The notes under the pieces: generated by a model
Told to the model about the DNA's origin: nothing
The model's database searches: none
Seen by the model: the letters and a program-made list of their open reading frames with translations, nothing else
Position numbers and translations under genes: made by a program
Assembly (NCBI GenBank): GCA_031272205.1
Contig: JAISUH010000047.1
Location: forward strand, 1-64,000
DNA from: Dysgonamonadaceae bacterium
GTDB taxonomy: Bacteria > Bacteroidota > Bacteroidia > Bacteroidales > Dysgonomonadaceae
Direction of reading: 5' to 3'
DNA length: 64,000 bases
Part shown: piece by piece, positions 43,986 through 52,036 of the stretch
How the letters are laid out: every line of letters starts with the position of its first letter
Position numbering within the stretch: position 1 is the stretch's first letter

Positions 43986-46208
43986 ATGTCAGGGTATAAA
44001 ACATTCATTGTTTGTTTCTTTTTCGCGGTTTCTTTGTTGGGTGTGGCGAGCTGCTTGCTCAAAGCGCAGGACAAGAATCCGAAAGAAGGACAAGAAAAAA
44101 CGGTATTTCAAACCGCCCAGCAATGGAAACCATCCACCGATAACAGGGCTGATGTCGCTATTGTGTATGGAGTAGGGGGGAATCCTTCGGAAAAAATCAA
44201 GGGAAAAACCTTCGAAGAACGTGTCCGGTCTTGGAGAGAGCGCGGGTATATAACTCATTTTATGACAGGGATTGCCTGGGGTGAATATCAGGATTATTTT
44301 ACCGGAGAATGGGATGGGAAATGGCATCTTGATGAGGGTCAGGTGCAACGAAACGGAGACACAATATGGCACGGTCGTTTAGTACCGTATATCGTGCCGA
44401 CCGATAATTACTTGAAATACATCAAAGAAGCGCATGTCAAAAGAGTTATCGATGCAGGAATCGATGCCATTTACATGGAGGAGCCGGAGTTTTGGGCGCG
44501 TGCGGGATATAGCGAAGCCTTCAAAAGGGAATGGAAAAAGTATTACAATTCCGATTGGCAGCCCCAGCATGAATCCCCCGAAAACACCTATCTGTCAAAC
44601 AAATTGAAGTACCATTTGTATTATAAAGCGCTCAACGAGGTATTTACTTATGCAAAAGAATACGGCAAAAGCAAGGGGCTAAACCTGCGGTGTTATGTAC
44701 CTACCCATTCATTAGTCAATTATTCGCAATGGCAGATTGTAAGCCCCGAAGCAAGTTTGGCTTCCTTGCCTTGCGTCGATGGATATATTGCCCAAGTGTG
44801 GACGGGAACAGCCCGCGAACCGAATTATTTTGACGGTTTGGCCAAAGAGCGCGTTTTTGAAACGGCTTTTTTAGAATACGGCTCTATGCAGTCGATGGTA
44901 GCGCCTACGGGGCGTAAGATGTTTTTCCTGACCGACCCTATTGAAGACCGGACGCGGGACTGGGCTGACTACAAAAAAAATTACGAAGCCACATTTACGG
45001 CTCAACTGCTCTATCCCGATATCGCCAATTACGAAGTAATGCCGTGGCCCGACCGGATATACGAAGGTTTATACAAAACAAGCGCCGACAGCGATAAAAG
45101 GGAGAGGATTCCCCGTCATTACTCCACGCAAATGCAGATAATGATCAATGCTTTGAATCGGATGCCCCTTTCTTCGGATTTGATTACCGGCTCGAAGGGA
45201 ATAAGCATATTGATGGCAAATTCGTTGATGTTCCAGCGTTTTCCTGTTCACGACGGCTACGAAGACCCCCAATTGTCCAATTTCTATGGCTTGGCTTTGC
45301 CCTTCTTAAAGCGCGGAGTACCGGTTTCTATTGTACATTTGGAAAACGTGTCGAACAAAGAATCCCTCAAGAATACCAAGGTTTTATTGATGACCTATTC
45401 CAATATGAAGCCCTTATCGCCTTCAGCGCATGATTCTTTGGCCGATTGGGTTAAAACGGGCGGGGTATTGGTGTATAGCGGCAGGGACAACGATCCGTAT
45501 CAGACGGTGCGGGAATGGTGGAACAGCGGTACAAATAATTATCTGTCGCCTTCCGACCATCTGTTTGAAAAAATGGGAATCGAGACATCTCCCAAAGAAG
45601 GTGTTTATCCATACGGAAAGGGTACGGTTTACATATTGCGTTCCGATCCCAAAGAATTTGTTTTGAAAAAAGACGGCGACTGGGAGTTTATCAAGGTTGT
45701 CAAGCAGATGTATGAGCTGAAAGCAAAGGCCGGAAAATTGCTGTTTAAAAACAGTTTTTATCTGAAAAGAGGGAATTATGATCTGATTTCCGTTTTGGAT
45801 GAAAGCGTGAGTACCCTCCCCTACATCGTAAAAGGAGTATTCATTGATCTTTTCGACCCTCAGTTGTCCGTATTATCGGAGAAAATTGTAAAACCGGATG
45901 AGCAGGCATTCTTGTACAATGTGGATCGCGTTGTGGATAAGAAGAAGCCTCAAACGCTGGCTTCCGCATGTCGGGTTTACGATGAAAAAACCCTGAGACG
46001 GACGTATTCATTTGTGGCTAAAAGTCCCGCAAACACGACCAATGTCATGCGGATTTTACTGCCATCCAAGCCGCTGAACTGTTCGCTGAACAACGAAAAA
46101 GGCGAAACGCTGCAAGGTATGGAACAGTCGTGGGACGAACGGAGTAAAACGTGCCTGCTGATTTTCGAAAACAGCCCCGAAGGGGTATTTGTAGAAATTA
46201 AATATTGA
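43986..46208 (+). CDS. unassigned exported protein, putative TIM-barrel glycoside hydrolase with GATase-like domain
   Basis: The 740-residue product has a lipobox with Cys23 (LLGVASC). The first half reads like a clan-A-type barrel: ADVAIVYGVGG, GYITHFMTGIAWGEYQ, AGIDAIYMEEPEFWARAG (acidic cluster after a strand, as at an acid/base position) and VDGYIAQVWTGTARE. The middle region (ISILMANSLMFQRFP, VPVSIVHLEN, KVLLMTYSNMKPLSP, LADWVKTGGVLVYSGRDND) resembles the class I glutamine amidotransferase-like domain of GH42 trimerisation modules. The tail is beta-rich. I cannot place it in a numbered GH family. It follows the regulator by 26 bases and precedes GH125. Confidence 0.7.
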   Translation: MSGYKTFIVCFFFAVSLLGVASCLLKAQDKNPKEGQEKTVFQTAQQWKPSTDNRADVAIVYGVGGNPSEKIKGKTFEERVRSWRERGYITHFMTGIAWGEYQDYFTGEWDGKWHLDEGQVQRNGDTIWHGRLVPYIVPTDNYLKYIKEAHVKRVIDAGIDAIYMEEPEFWARAGYSEAFKREWKKYYNSDWQPQHESPENTYLSNKLKYHLYYKALNEVFTYAKEYGKSKGLNLRCYVPTHSLVNYSQWQIVSPEASLASLPCVDGYIAQVWTGTAREPNYFDGLAKERVFETAFLEYGSMQSMVAPTGRKMFFLTDPIEDRTRDWADYKKNYEATFTAQLLYPDIANYEVMPWPDRIYEGLYKTSADSDKRERIPRHYSTQMQIMINALNRMPLSSDLITGSKGISILMANSLMFQRFPVHDGYEDPQLSNFYGLALPFLKRGVPVSIVHLENVSNKESLKNTKVLLMTYSNMKPLSPSAHDSLADWVKTGGVLVYSGRDNDPYQTVREWWNSGTNNYLSPSDHLFEKMGIETSPKEGVYPYGKGTVYILRSDPKEFVLKKDGDWEFIKVVKQMYELKAKAGKLLFKNSFYLKRGNYDLISVLDESVSTLPYIVKGVFIDLFDPQLSVLSEKIVKPDEQAFLYNVDRVVDKKKPQTLASACRVYDEKTLRRTYSFVAKSPANTTNVMRILLPSKPLNCSLNNEKGETLQGMEQSWDERSKTCLLIFENSPEGVFVEIKY

Positions 46209-46238
46209 GGAAGAATGTGTAAGCACCGAAGAATCATT

Positions 46239-46269
46239 TTGAATCGTAACGTATTATTCTTATCTTTGT
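46239..46269 (+). promoter_or_regulatory. consensus promoter of the GH125-GH92 pair (TTTG-N19-TATCTTTG)
   Basis: TTTG at 46239-46242 and TATCTTTG at 46262-46269 are spaced 19 bases apart, a full match to the Bacteroidota promoter. The predicted start lies about 30 bases before the GH125 ATG. It suggests independent transcription of the two mannosidase genes within the PUL. Confidence 0.8.
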
Positions 46270-46305
46270 TAGGAAATAAAATTCAACATAATCATTAAAA
46301 AATTT

Positions 46306-47751
46306 ATGACAACACGACGAGATTTCATCAAAAAAGGCGGTATTGGTCTTGCGGCCATCGCCATCAATCCCTCAACCGTTTTTTCGTCAACGCCAAGCGT
46401 TGAACAAAAAGGAGGATACATATCCAACCGCCCGCCGGTGGCTGACAGGCATTTCACTTCGAAGGCGGTGGAAGAAACCATTCGCCGGATAAAGCCGAAA
46501 ATCAAAGACCCTAAGTTGGCGTGGATGTTCGAAAATTGTTTCCCCAATACCTTGGATACGACGGTCAATTATAAAAAGACCAACGGCAAACCCGATACGT
46601 TTGTTATCACCGGCGACATCGACGCCATGTGGCTTCGTGATTCGTCGGCGCAAGTTTGGCCTTACGTGCAGCTGACCAAATCGGACAAAGAATTGAAGCA
46701 ATTGGTTGCGGGTGTAATCAACCGTCAAACGCAATGTATCCTTATCGACCCGTATGCAAACGCATTCAACCACGATCCCATCCCCGACGGGGAATGGATG
46801 AAAGACAAGACTGCGATGAAGCCCATGTTGCACGAACGCAAGTGGGAGATCGATTCGCTGTGCTATCCCATCCGTTTGGCGTATCATTATTGGAAAACAA
46901 CGGGCGATGCTTCGGTTTTCGACACCGATTGGAAGAAAGCCATGGCTTTGGTATTGCAAACTTTTAAGGAACAGCAGCGCAAAGACGGACTGGGACCCTA
47001 CAGTTTCCTGCGCGTTACCGATCGTGCTTTGGATACCGTTCCCAATGATGGTTACGGACATCCCGTGAACCCTGTGGGGTTGATTGTTTCCGCCTTCCGT
47101 CCTTCCGACGATGCCACCACTTTCGGTTTCCTTGTTCCGTCGAACTTGTTTGCTGTTACGTCCTTGCGCGAAGTGGCCGAAATCTCCGAAAAGATCACCA
47201 AAGACGCCCTTTTTGCAAACGAATGTAAGGCTTTGGCCGACGAAGTGGAGACCGCTCTTCGGAAATACGCCCTGACTACTCACCCGAAATACGGAACAAT
47301 TTATGCTTTCGAAGTAGATGGTTTCGGCAATACCTATTTCATGGACGACGCTAATGTGCCGAGCCTCTTGGCTTTGCCCTATCTGGGCGCCCTCGACAAG
47401 AACGACCCGGTGTATCAGAATACGCGCAAATTTGTGTTGAGCAGCGATAATCCGTATTTCTTTAAAGGATCTGCAGGTGAAGGAATCGGCGGGCCGCATA
47501 TCGGATACGATATGATCTGGCCGATGAGCATCGTTATGCGAGCCATGACCAGTACGAGCGACGATGAAATCAAGATGTGCATGAAAATGCTCCGCGATAC
47601 CGATGCCGAAACGGGTTTCATGCACGAATCCTTCAATATCAACAATCCCGAAAAATTTACCCGCAAATGGTTTGCATGGGCAAATACTTTGTTCGGAGAA
47701 TTGGTTGTAAAACTCGACTCGGAACATAAAATCCACTTGCTGAATGTATAA
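46306..47751 (+). CDS. GH125 exo-alpha-1,6-mannosidase
   Basis: The 481-residue product starts with a Tat signal (TTRRDFIKKGGIGLAAIAIN) and so is folded before export. The family blocks ITGDIDAMWLRDSSAQVWPYV, LIDPYANAFNHDP, ERKWEIDSLCYPIRLAYHYWK and FRPSDDATTFGFLVPSNLFA are intact. GEGIGGPHIGYDMIWPMSI follows. The family is metal-independent and inverting, and removes terminal alpha-1,6-mannose. The GH92 gene follows 20 bases downstream. Confidence 0.95.
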   Translation: MTTRRDFIKKGGIGLAAIAINPSTVFSSTPSVEQKGGYISNRPPVADRHFTSKAVEETIRRIKPKIKDPKLAWMFENCFPNTLDTTVNYKKTNGKPDTFVITGDIDAMWLRDSSAQVWPYVQLTKSDKELKQLVAGVINRQTQCILIDPYANAFNHDPIPDGEWMKDKTAMKPMLHERKWEIDSLCYPIRLAYHYWKTTGDASVFDTDWKKAMALVLQTFKEQQRKDGLGPYSFLRVTDRALDTVPNDGYGHPVNPVGLIVSAFRPSDDATTFGFLVPSNLFAVTSLREVAEISEKITKDALFANECKALADEVETALRKYALTTHPKYGTIYAFEVDGFGNTYFMDDANVPSLLALPYLGALDKNDPVYQNTRKFVLSSDNPYFFKGSAGEGIGGPHIGYDMIWPMSIVMRAMTSTSDDEIKMCMKMLRDTDAETGFMHESFNINNPEKFTRKWFAWANTLFGELVVKLDSEHKIHLLNV

Positions 47752-47771
47752 TATCCATTTTTTTTTGATTC

Positions 47772-50054
47772 ATGAATATAAAAAAACTCCTTTTACTTTT
47801 CGCTCTCACCTGCGGTACGACTATGGCGCAGGTGGAGTATGAACCGGTGGACTATGTAAGTACGCTGGTGGGAACGCTCTCCAAATTTGAGCTCTCTACC
47901 GGAAACACGTATCCCGTGGTAGCTTTGCCTTGGGGAATGAATTTTTGGACGCCCCAAACCGGAAAAATGGGCGACGGGTGGCAATATCGTTACGATGCCG
48001 ATAAAATCAGGGGGTTCAAACAAACCCACCAACCCAGTCCGTGGATAAACGATTACGGACAGTTTTCCATCTTTCCGATGACCGGAAGTCCCGTTTTCGA
48101 CCAAGATAAACGTGCCAGCTGGTTTTCGCATAAGGCCGAAATTTCCAAACCCTATCATTACAGCGTTTATTTGGCTGATTATGATGTAACTACCGAAATC
48201 GTCCCAACCCAACGTGCGGCTGTTTTTCGCATGACCTTCCCCGAAACCGACAGCGCTTTTGTGCTGGTGGACGCTTTCGACAGAGGGTCGTCTGTTGAGA
48301 TTATTCCCTCCAAAAATGCGATTGTCGGTTACACGACCCGCAATAGCGGCGGTGTCCCCGAAAATTTCAAAAACTATTTCGTCATGGTTTTTGATAAACC
48401 TTTTTCGTTGAAGTATGGCGTGAAAAACGGCAAGATTTTGGCGAATGTGGACAAGGTAACAGACAATCATGCCGGCGCTTTTGTGGGTTTTAAAACCAAG
48501 CGGGGCGACAAAATTACGATTCGCACGGCTTCATCCTTCATCAGTTACGAACAGGCATGGCAAAATCTGAAAGAGGTGGAAGACAAAACCTTCGAAAGAG
48601 TGATGGCCGACGGCCGCGCCGCGTGGAACGATGTATTGGGAAAAATTCAAATAGAGGGAGGCTCTTTCGACCAAAAACGCACGTTTTATTCCACGTTGTA
48701 TCGCTCAACGCTTTTTCCTCGAAAATTGTATGAAATCGACGCGGACGGGAAAGTGTTGCATTACAGTCCGTATAACGGAAAAATCCTCCCCGGTTACATA
48801 TATACCGATACCGGTTTTTGGGATACCTTCCGTTGTCTGTTCCCGTTGCTCAATTTGGTGTATCCTTCCGTTAATACTGAAATTCAGGAAGGATTGTTGA
48901 ATACCTACAAAGAGAGCGGTTTCCTGCCCGAATGGGCCAGCCCGGGACATCGCGGCTGTATGGTAGGCAACAATTCTGCTTCGGTGGTGGCGGACGCTTA
49001 TCTGAAAGGTTTGCGCGGATACGACATCGAAGCGCTCTACGAAGCCCTTTTGCATGGAGCGAATCATGTTCATCCCTCGGTTTCGTCAACCGGCCGTCTC
49101 GGATACCAGTATTACAATACGCTCGGTTATGTGCCGTATAATGTTGGTATCAACGAAAATGCAGCTCGTACTTTGGAATACGCTTACGACGACTGGACGA
49201 TTTACAAGCTGGGAAAAGCATTGAACCGTCCGATAAGCGAAACCGCTCTGTATGCGAAACGCAGTCAAAATTACCGCAACCTTTATTCGTCGGAATACAA
49301 ACTGATGCGGGGCAAAAACGAGGATGGCTCTTTCCAAACGCCGTTCAGCCCCTTCAAGTGGGGCGACGCTTTTACCGAAGGCAACAGCTGGCATTACACG
49401 TGGTCGGTTTTCCACGACCCGCAGGGATTGATTGATTTGATGGGCGGGAAAAAAGAATTTGTCGCTATGCTGGATTCCATTTTCATCCTCCCCCCCGTTT
49501 TCGATGACTCTTATTACGGCGGTGTAATTCATGAAATCCGTGAGATGCAAATAATGAATATGGGGCAGTATGCCCATGGGAATCAGCCCATTCAACACGT
49601 GGTTTACCTTTACAATTACGCCGGTGAACCGTGGAAAACCCAATATTGGGTGCGTGAAGTGATGGATAAGCTTTATACGCCCGGCCCCGACGGTTATTGC
49701 GGCGATGAGGATAACGGCCAGACTTCGGCCTGGTATGTGTTTTCGGCAATGGGTTTTTATCCCGTTTGTCCGGGAAGCAACGAATATGTGATTGGTTCGC
49801 CTCTGTTCGATAAAATAAGCCTTCATCTCGAAAACGGGAAAAAGATAGAGATTGAGGCCGACAACAATGTTCCGTCGAAGCGCTATATATCCTCGTTGAA
49901 GGTGAACGGAAAACCGTATTCGAAGAATTATTTCAAGCACGAAGATTTATTGAAAGGTGCAAAAATCGATTTTTCGATGTCCGGCGTTCCCAATAAATCG
50001 CGAGGCGTTGCCCCCTCCGATTTCCCGTATTCGTTCTCCAATAACAATCAATGA
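47772..50054 (+). CDS. GH92 exo-alpha-mannosidase
   Basis: The 760-residue exported protein (signal MNIKKLLLLFALTCGTTMAQ) begins with the beta-sandwich pattern VDYVSTLVGTLSKFELSTGNTYP. The (alpha/alpha)6 domain has DTFRCLFPLLNLVYPS, TEGNSWHYTWSVFHD, MGQYAHGNQPIQHVVYLYNYAG and the catalytic-base loop GDEDNGQTSAWYVFSAMGFYP. GH92 enzymes are calcium-dependent inverting alpha-mannosidases of varied linkage. The linkage (1,2; 1,3; 1,4; 1,6) cannot be read from sequence here. With GH125 it would trim side chains and backbone of alpha-mannan or high-mannose glycan. Confidence 0.95.
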   Translation: MNIKKLLLLFALTCGTTMAQVEYEPVDYVSTLVGTLSKFELSTGNTYPVVALPWGMNFWTPQTGKMGDGWQYRYDADKIRGFKQTHQPSPWINDYGQFSIFPMTGSPVFDQDKRASWFSHKAEISKPYHYSVYLADYDVTTEIVPTQRAAVFRMTFPETDSAFVLVDAFDRGSSVEIIPSKNAIVGYTTRNSGGVPENFKNYFVMVFDKPFSLKYGVKNGKILANVDKVTDNHAGAFVGFKTKRGDKITIRTASSFISYEQAWQNLKEVEDKTFERVMADGRAAWNDVLGKIQIEGGSFDQKRTFYSTLYRSTLFPRKLYEIDADGKVLHYSPYNGKILPGYIYTDTGFWDTFRCLFPLLNLVYPSVNTEIQEGLLNTYKESGFLPEWASPGHRGCMVGNNSASVVADAYLKGLRGYDIEALYEALLHGANHVHPSVSSTGRLGYQYYNTLGYVPYNVGINENAARTLEYAYDDWTIYKLGKALNRPISETALYAKRSQNYRNLYSSEYKLMRGKNEDGSFQTPFSPFKWGDAFTEGNSWHYTWSVFHDPQGLIDLMGGKKEFVAMLDSIFILPPVFDDSYYGGVIHEIREMQIMNMGQYAHGNQPIQHVVYLYNYAGEPWKTQYWVREVMDKLYTPGPDGYCGDEDNGQTSAWYVFSAMGFYPVCPGSNEYVIGSPLFDKISLHLENGKKIEIEADNNVPSKRYISSLKVNGKPYSKNYFKHEDLLKGAKIDFSMSGVPNKSRGVAPSDFPYSFSNNNQ

Positions 50055-50075
50055 CATGCTTTTGCGGCAATAAAT

Positions 50076-50119
50076 ATCCCGCTTCGTCAAATGCTTTCCG
50101 AGCATTTACGAAGCGGGAT
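50076..50119. terminator. bidirectional terminator closing the PUL
   Basis: A 19 bp stem with one bulged base (ATCCCGCTTCGTcAAATGCT / AGCATTTACGAAGCGGGAT) and a 4-base loop separates the convergent GH92 and isomerase-like genes. Confidence 0.8.
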
Positions 50120-50178
50120 TAACTGAAAATCGTCCGGATTAACATCCTGACACCGTTTTTCAATCGATTGCAATTGGT

Positions 50179-51066
50179 TTATTTATTCAGATCTTCTCCT
50201 TTCACAAAGGGGCTGTCGATTAAATAATCGTAGCTCAGTTTAACGCTCTCAACGGGAGTGTAGCTGTATCGTTCTACTTCTACAACGGCATATTCCGTTC
50301 CGGCAGTTGCGAGGTTTCTGAAAATGGCGTCGAATCCAACCATTCCGCTCTGACCGAGTTCTTTTTCATCCTTGATGTGGAGTAATTTGAACCGTCCCGG
50401 GTAAGTTTCGAAATATTCAACGGGAGCTGCCCCGCCGCGGATAGCCCAATAAACATCCATCTGGAAAAACACTTTCGAGGGGTCGGTGTTTTTCAGCATG
50501 TAATCGTACATGCGCTGTCCTTCAATATCTTGAAACTCAAAATTATGGTTGTGATAGCCGAAACTGATACCGGCAGCGTTGCATTTCTCCCCGATTTGAT
50601 TGAAATAATCGCAATACGATTGCAGATCGGTCAATGTTTTGGGTGTAGGTATCCAAGCCGTTACGATATATTTCATACCGGCAGCTTTGTGAGCGGCGAT
50701 GGCCTGATCCCACCATTTCCATACTTCTTCCCAATTGGTTTTCGATACTTCTTGATCCAATGGTCTTCCCGTGTGAGAAGAAAGAACGGTCATTCCGGTA
50801 GCTTCGATTTCTTTTTTGAACGCTTCGGGTTCGAGACCGTAAAATTTACCGTCGGCGTAACCGGCCGCTTCCACTCCTGTATAGCCTATTTCAGCCACTT
50901 TTTGTATGGTTCCTTTGAAATCGGCATTGATGTCGTCGCGCACCGAATAGAGCTGCAAATAGATTTTTTTGTTCTGTTTTTCGGCATCGCTTTTACTTCC
51001 TTGCGAGCAGCAGGATGAAGAGGCCAATGCGAACACTGCCATTAAGAATAAAAATTGTTTTCTCAT
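50179..51066 (-). CDS. exported sugar phosphate isomerase/epimerase-like (TIM barrel) lipoprotein
   Basis: The 295-residue lipoprotein (Cys19 in LASSSC) carries an AP-endonuclease-2-type TIM barrel: IYLQLYSVRDDINADFKGTIQKVAEIGYTGVEA, YHNHNFEFQ, VFFQMDVYWAIRGGA and FKLLHIKDEK. The His/Glu/Asp residues would bind a divalent metal. Being exported, it cannot work on cytoplasmic sugar phosphates. In the 3-keto-glycoside pathway described in Bacteroides thetaiotaomicron, proteins of this type hydrate the 3-keto-2-hydroxyglucal product. It is third in a minus-strand run after the oxidoreductase and DUF1080 genes. Confidence 0.88.
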   Translation of the reverse strand: MRKQFLFLMAVFALASSSCCSQGSKSDAEKQNKKIYLQLYSVRDDINADFKGTIQKVAEIGYTGVEAAGYADGKFYGLEPEAFKKEIEATGMTVLSSHTGRPLDQEVSKTNWEEVWKWWDQAIAAHKAAGMKYIVTAWIPTPKTLTDLQSYCDYFNQIGEKCNAAGISFGYHNHNFEFQDIEGQRMYDYMLKNTDPSKVFFQMDVYWAIRGGAAPVEYFETYPGRFKLLHIKDEKELGQSGMVGFDAIFRNLATAGTEYAVVEVERYSYTPVESVKLSYDYLIDSPFVKGEDLNK

Positions 51067-51082
51067 TGATTTTTAGATTAAA

Positions 51083-51120
51083 AAAAGAATTTTCCCTTTT
51101 TTGAAAGGGAAAATTCTTTT
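51083..51120 (-). terminator. 17 bp-stem hairpin between DUF1080 and isomerase-like genes
   Basis: AAAAGAATTTTCCCTTT pairs perfectly with AAAGGGAAAATTCTTTT around a 4-base loop. The stem is AT-rich and ends in T residues on the minus strand, so the isomerase-like gene would be reached only by read-through or have its own promoter. Confidence 0.7.
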
Positions 51121-51134
51121 ATCGTTTAAAAATA

Positions 51135-52010
51135 TTAGTCTAAAATTTTAACGCGGATGTTTTTGTACCAAACGTCATTTCCGTGGTCTTGCAGACCGAT
51201 ATAGCCTTCGTGATTTTCACCGCCGCAGTTGTTGAGCAGTTCAAAAGCGAGAGGCCATGCTTCCTGACTGAACTTGCTGGCTTGCAGCATTTCGGTCCAT
51301 TTCGGAGTCCAGAGGTGATATTCGAGTACATTTTCACCATTCTGACCGTGAACAACCGTTCCTTGGTAAACCATGATTTTGGCAGTATTCCATTCGCCAT
51401 AAGGTTTCTGATTTTGAGGAACAGCCGGAATCATGTCGTACAGTGAAGCCGATTGACGGTTGTTGTCTTTACCCAATTGGGCGTCGGGATGGTTAGCGTT
51501 GTCCAAGACCTGATATTCGGGAGCCGAGATATAGATGGGTTCCAACACTTCGTTTCCTTCCTTGTTTTTCGTCTGAACTTCCTGTGCCAAATAGAAAATA
51601 CCTGAATTTCCGCCTTTCGAAATCTTCCAATCCAATTGGAGTTCAAAATTTTTGAATTTGTGGGCGAAAATAAGGTCTCCGCCATCGGCATTTTGAGCTT
51701 CACCGCCTCCCGAACCATTGAATTTGATGGCTCCGTCTTCGATGATCCAGCGTCCCGGCACGTTTTCTTTTCCATAACCGCGCCATCCGTCGAATGTTTT
51801 TCCATCGAACAATACAATGTAACCGTCTTTATCGGTTTTTAAAGTGGACAAATCTACTTGGGGATTGTCTAACACCGTGTATTCGGGTGCGGCTTTTTCT
51901 GTTGATTCCGCACTATTTTCGGCAGGCGCCGATTTTTTTGCGCCACTGCCACAAGCAGCCATTGTTCCAGCTAACATACAACAAGTTAATCCGTAAATAA
52001 TTTTTTTCAT
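51135..52010 (-). CDS. DUF1080 (3-keto-disaccharide hydrolase/lyase domain) lipoprotein
   Basis: The 291-residue lipoprotein (MKKIIYGLTCCMLAGTMAACGSG) has a short linker and a DUF1080 concanavalin-like jelly-roll: YIVLFDGKTFDGWRGYGKEN, GGDLIFAHKFKNFELQLDWKISKGGNSGIFYLAQE, YQVLDNANHPDAQ and YIGLQDHGNDVWYKNIRVKIL. Members cleave 3-keto-glycosides made by a partner oxidoreductase. The ORF track start at 52064 would overlap the end of the oxidoreductase gene; the ATG at 52010 starts the signal peptide and leaves a 26-base gap. Confidence 0.9.
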   Translation of the reverse strand: MKKIIYGLTCCMLAGTMAACGSGAKKSAPAENSAESTEKAAPEYTVLDNPQVDLSTLKTDKDGYIVLFDGKTFDGWRGYGKENVPGRWIIEDGAIKFNGSGGGEAQNADGGDLIFAHKFKNFELQLDWKISKGGNSGIFYLAQEVQTKNKEGNEVLEPIYISAPEYQVLDNANHPDAQLGKDNNRQSASLYDMIPAVPQNQKPYGEWNTAKIMVYQGTVVHGQNGENVLEYHLWTPKWTEMLQASKFSQEAWPLAFELLNNCGGENHEGYIGLQDHGNDVWYKNIRVKILD

Positions 52011-52036
52011 TTTTTTATATTTAAAATTAGACATTT

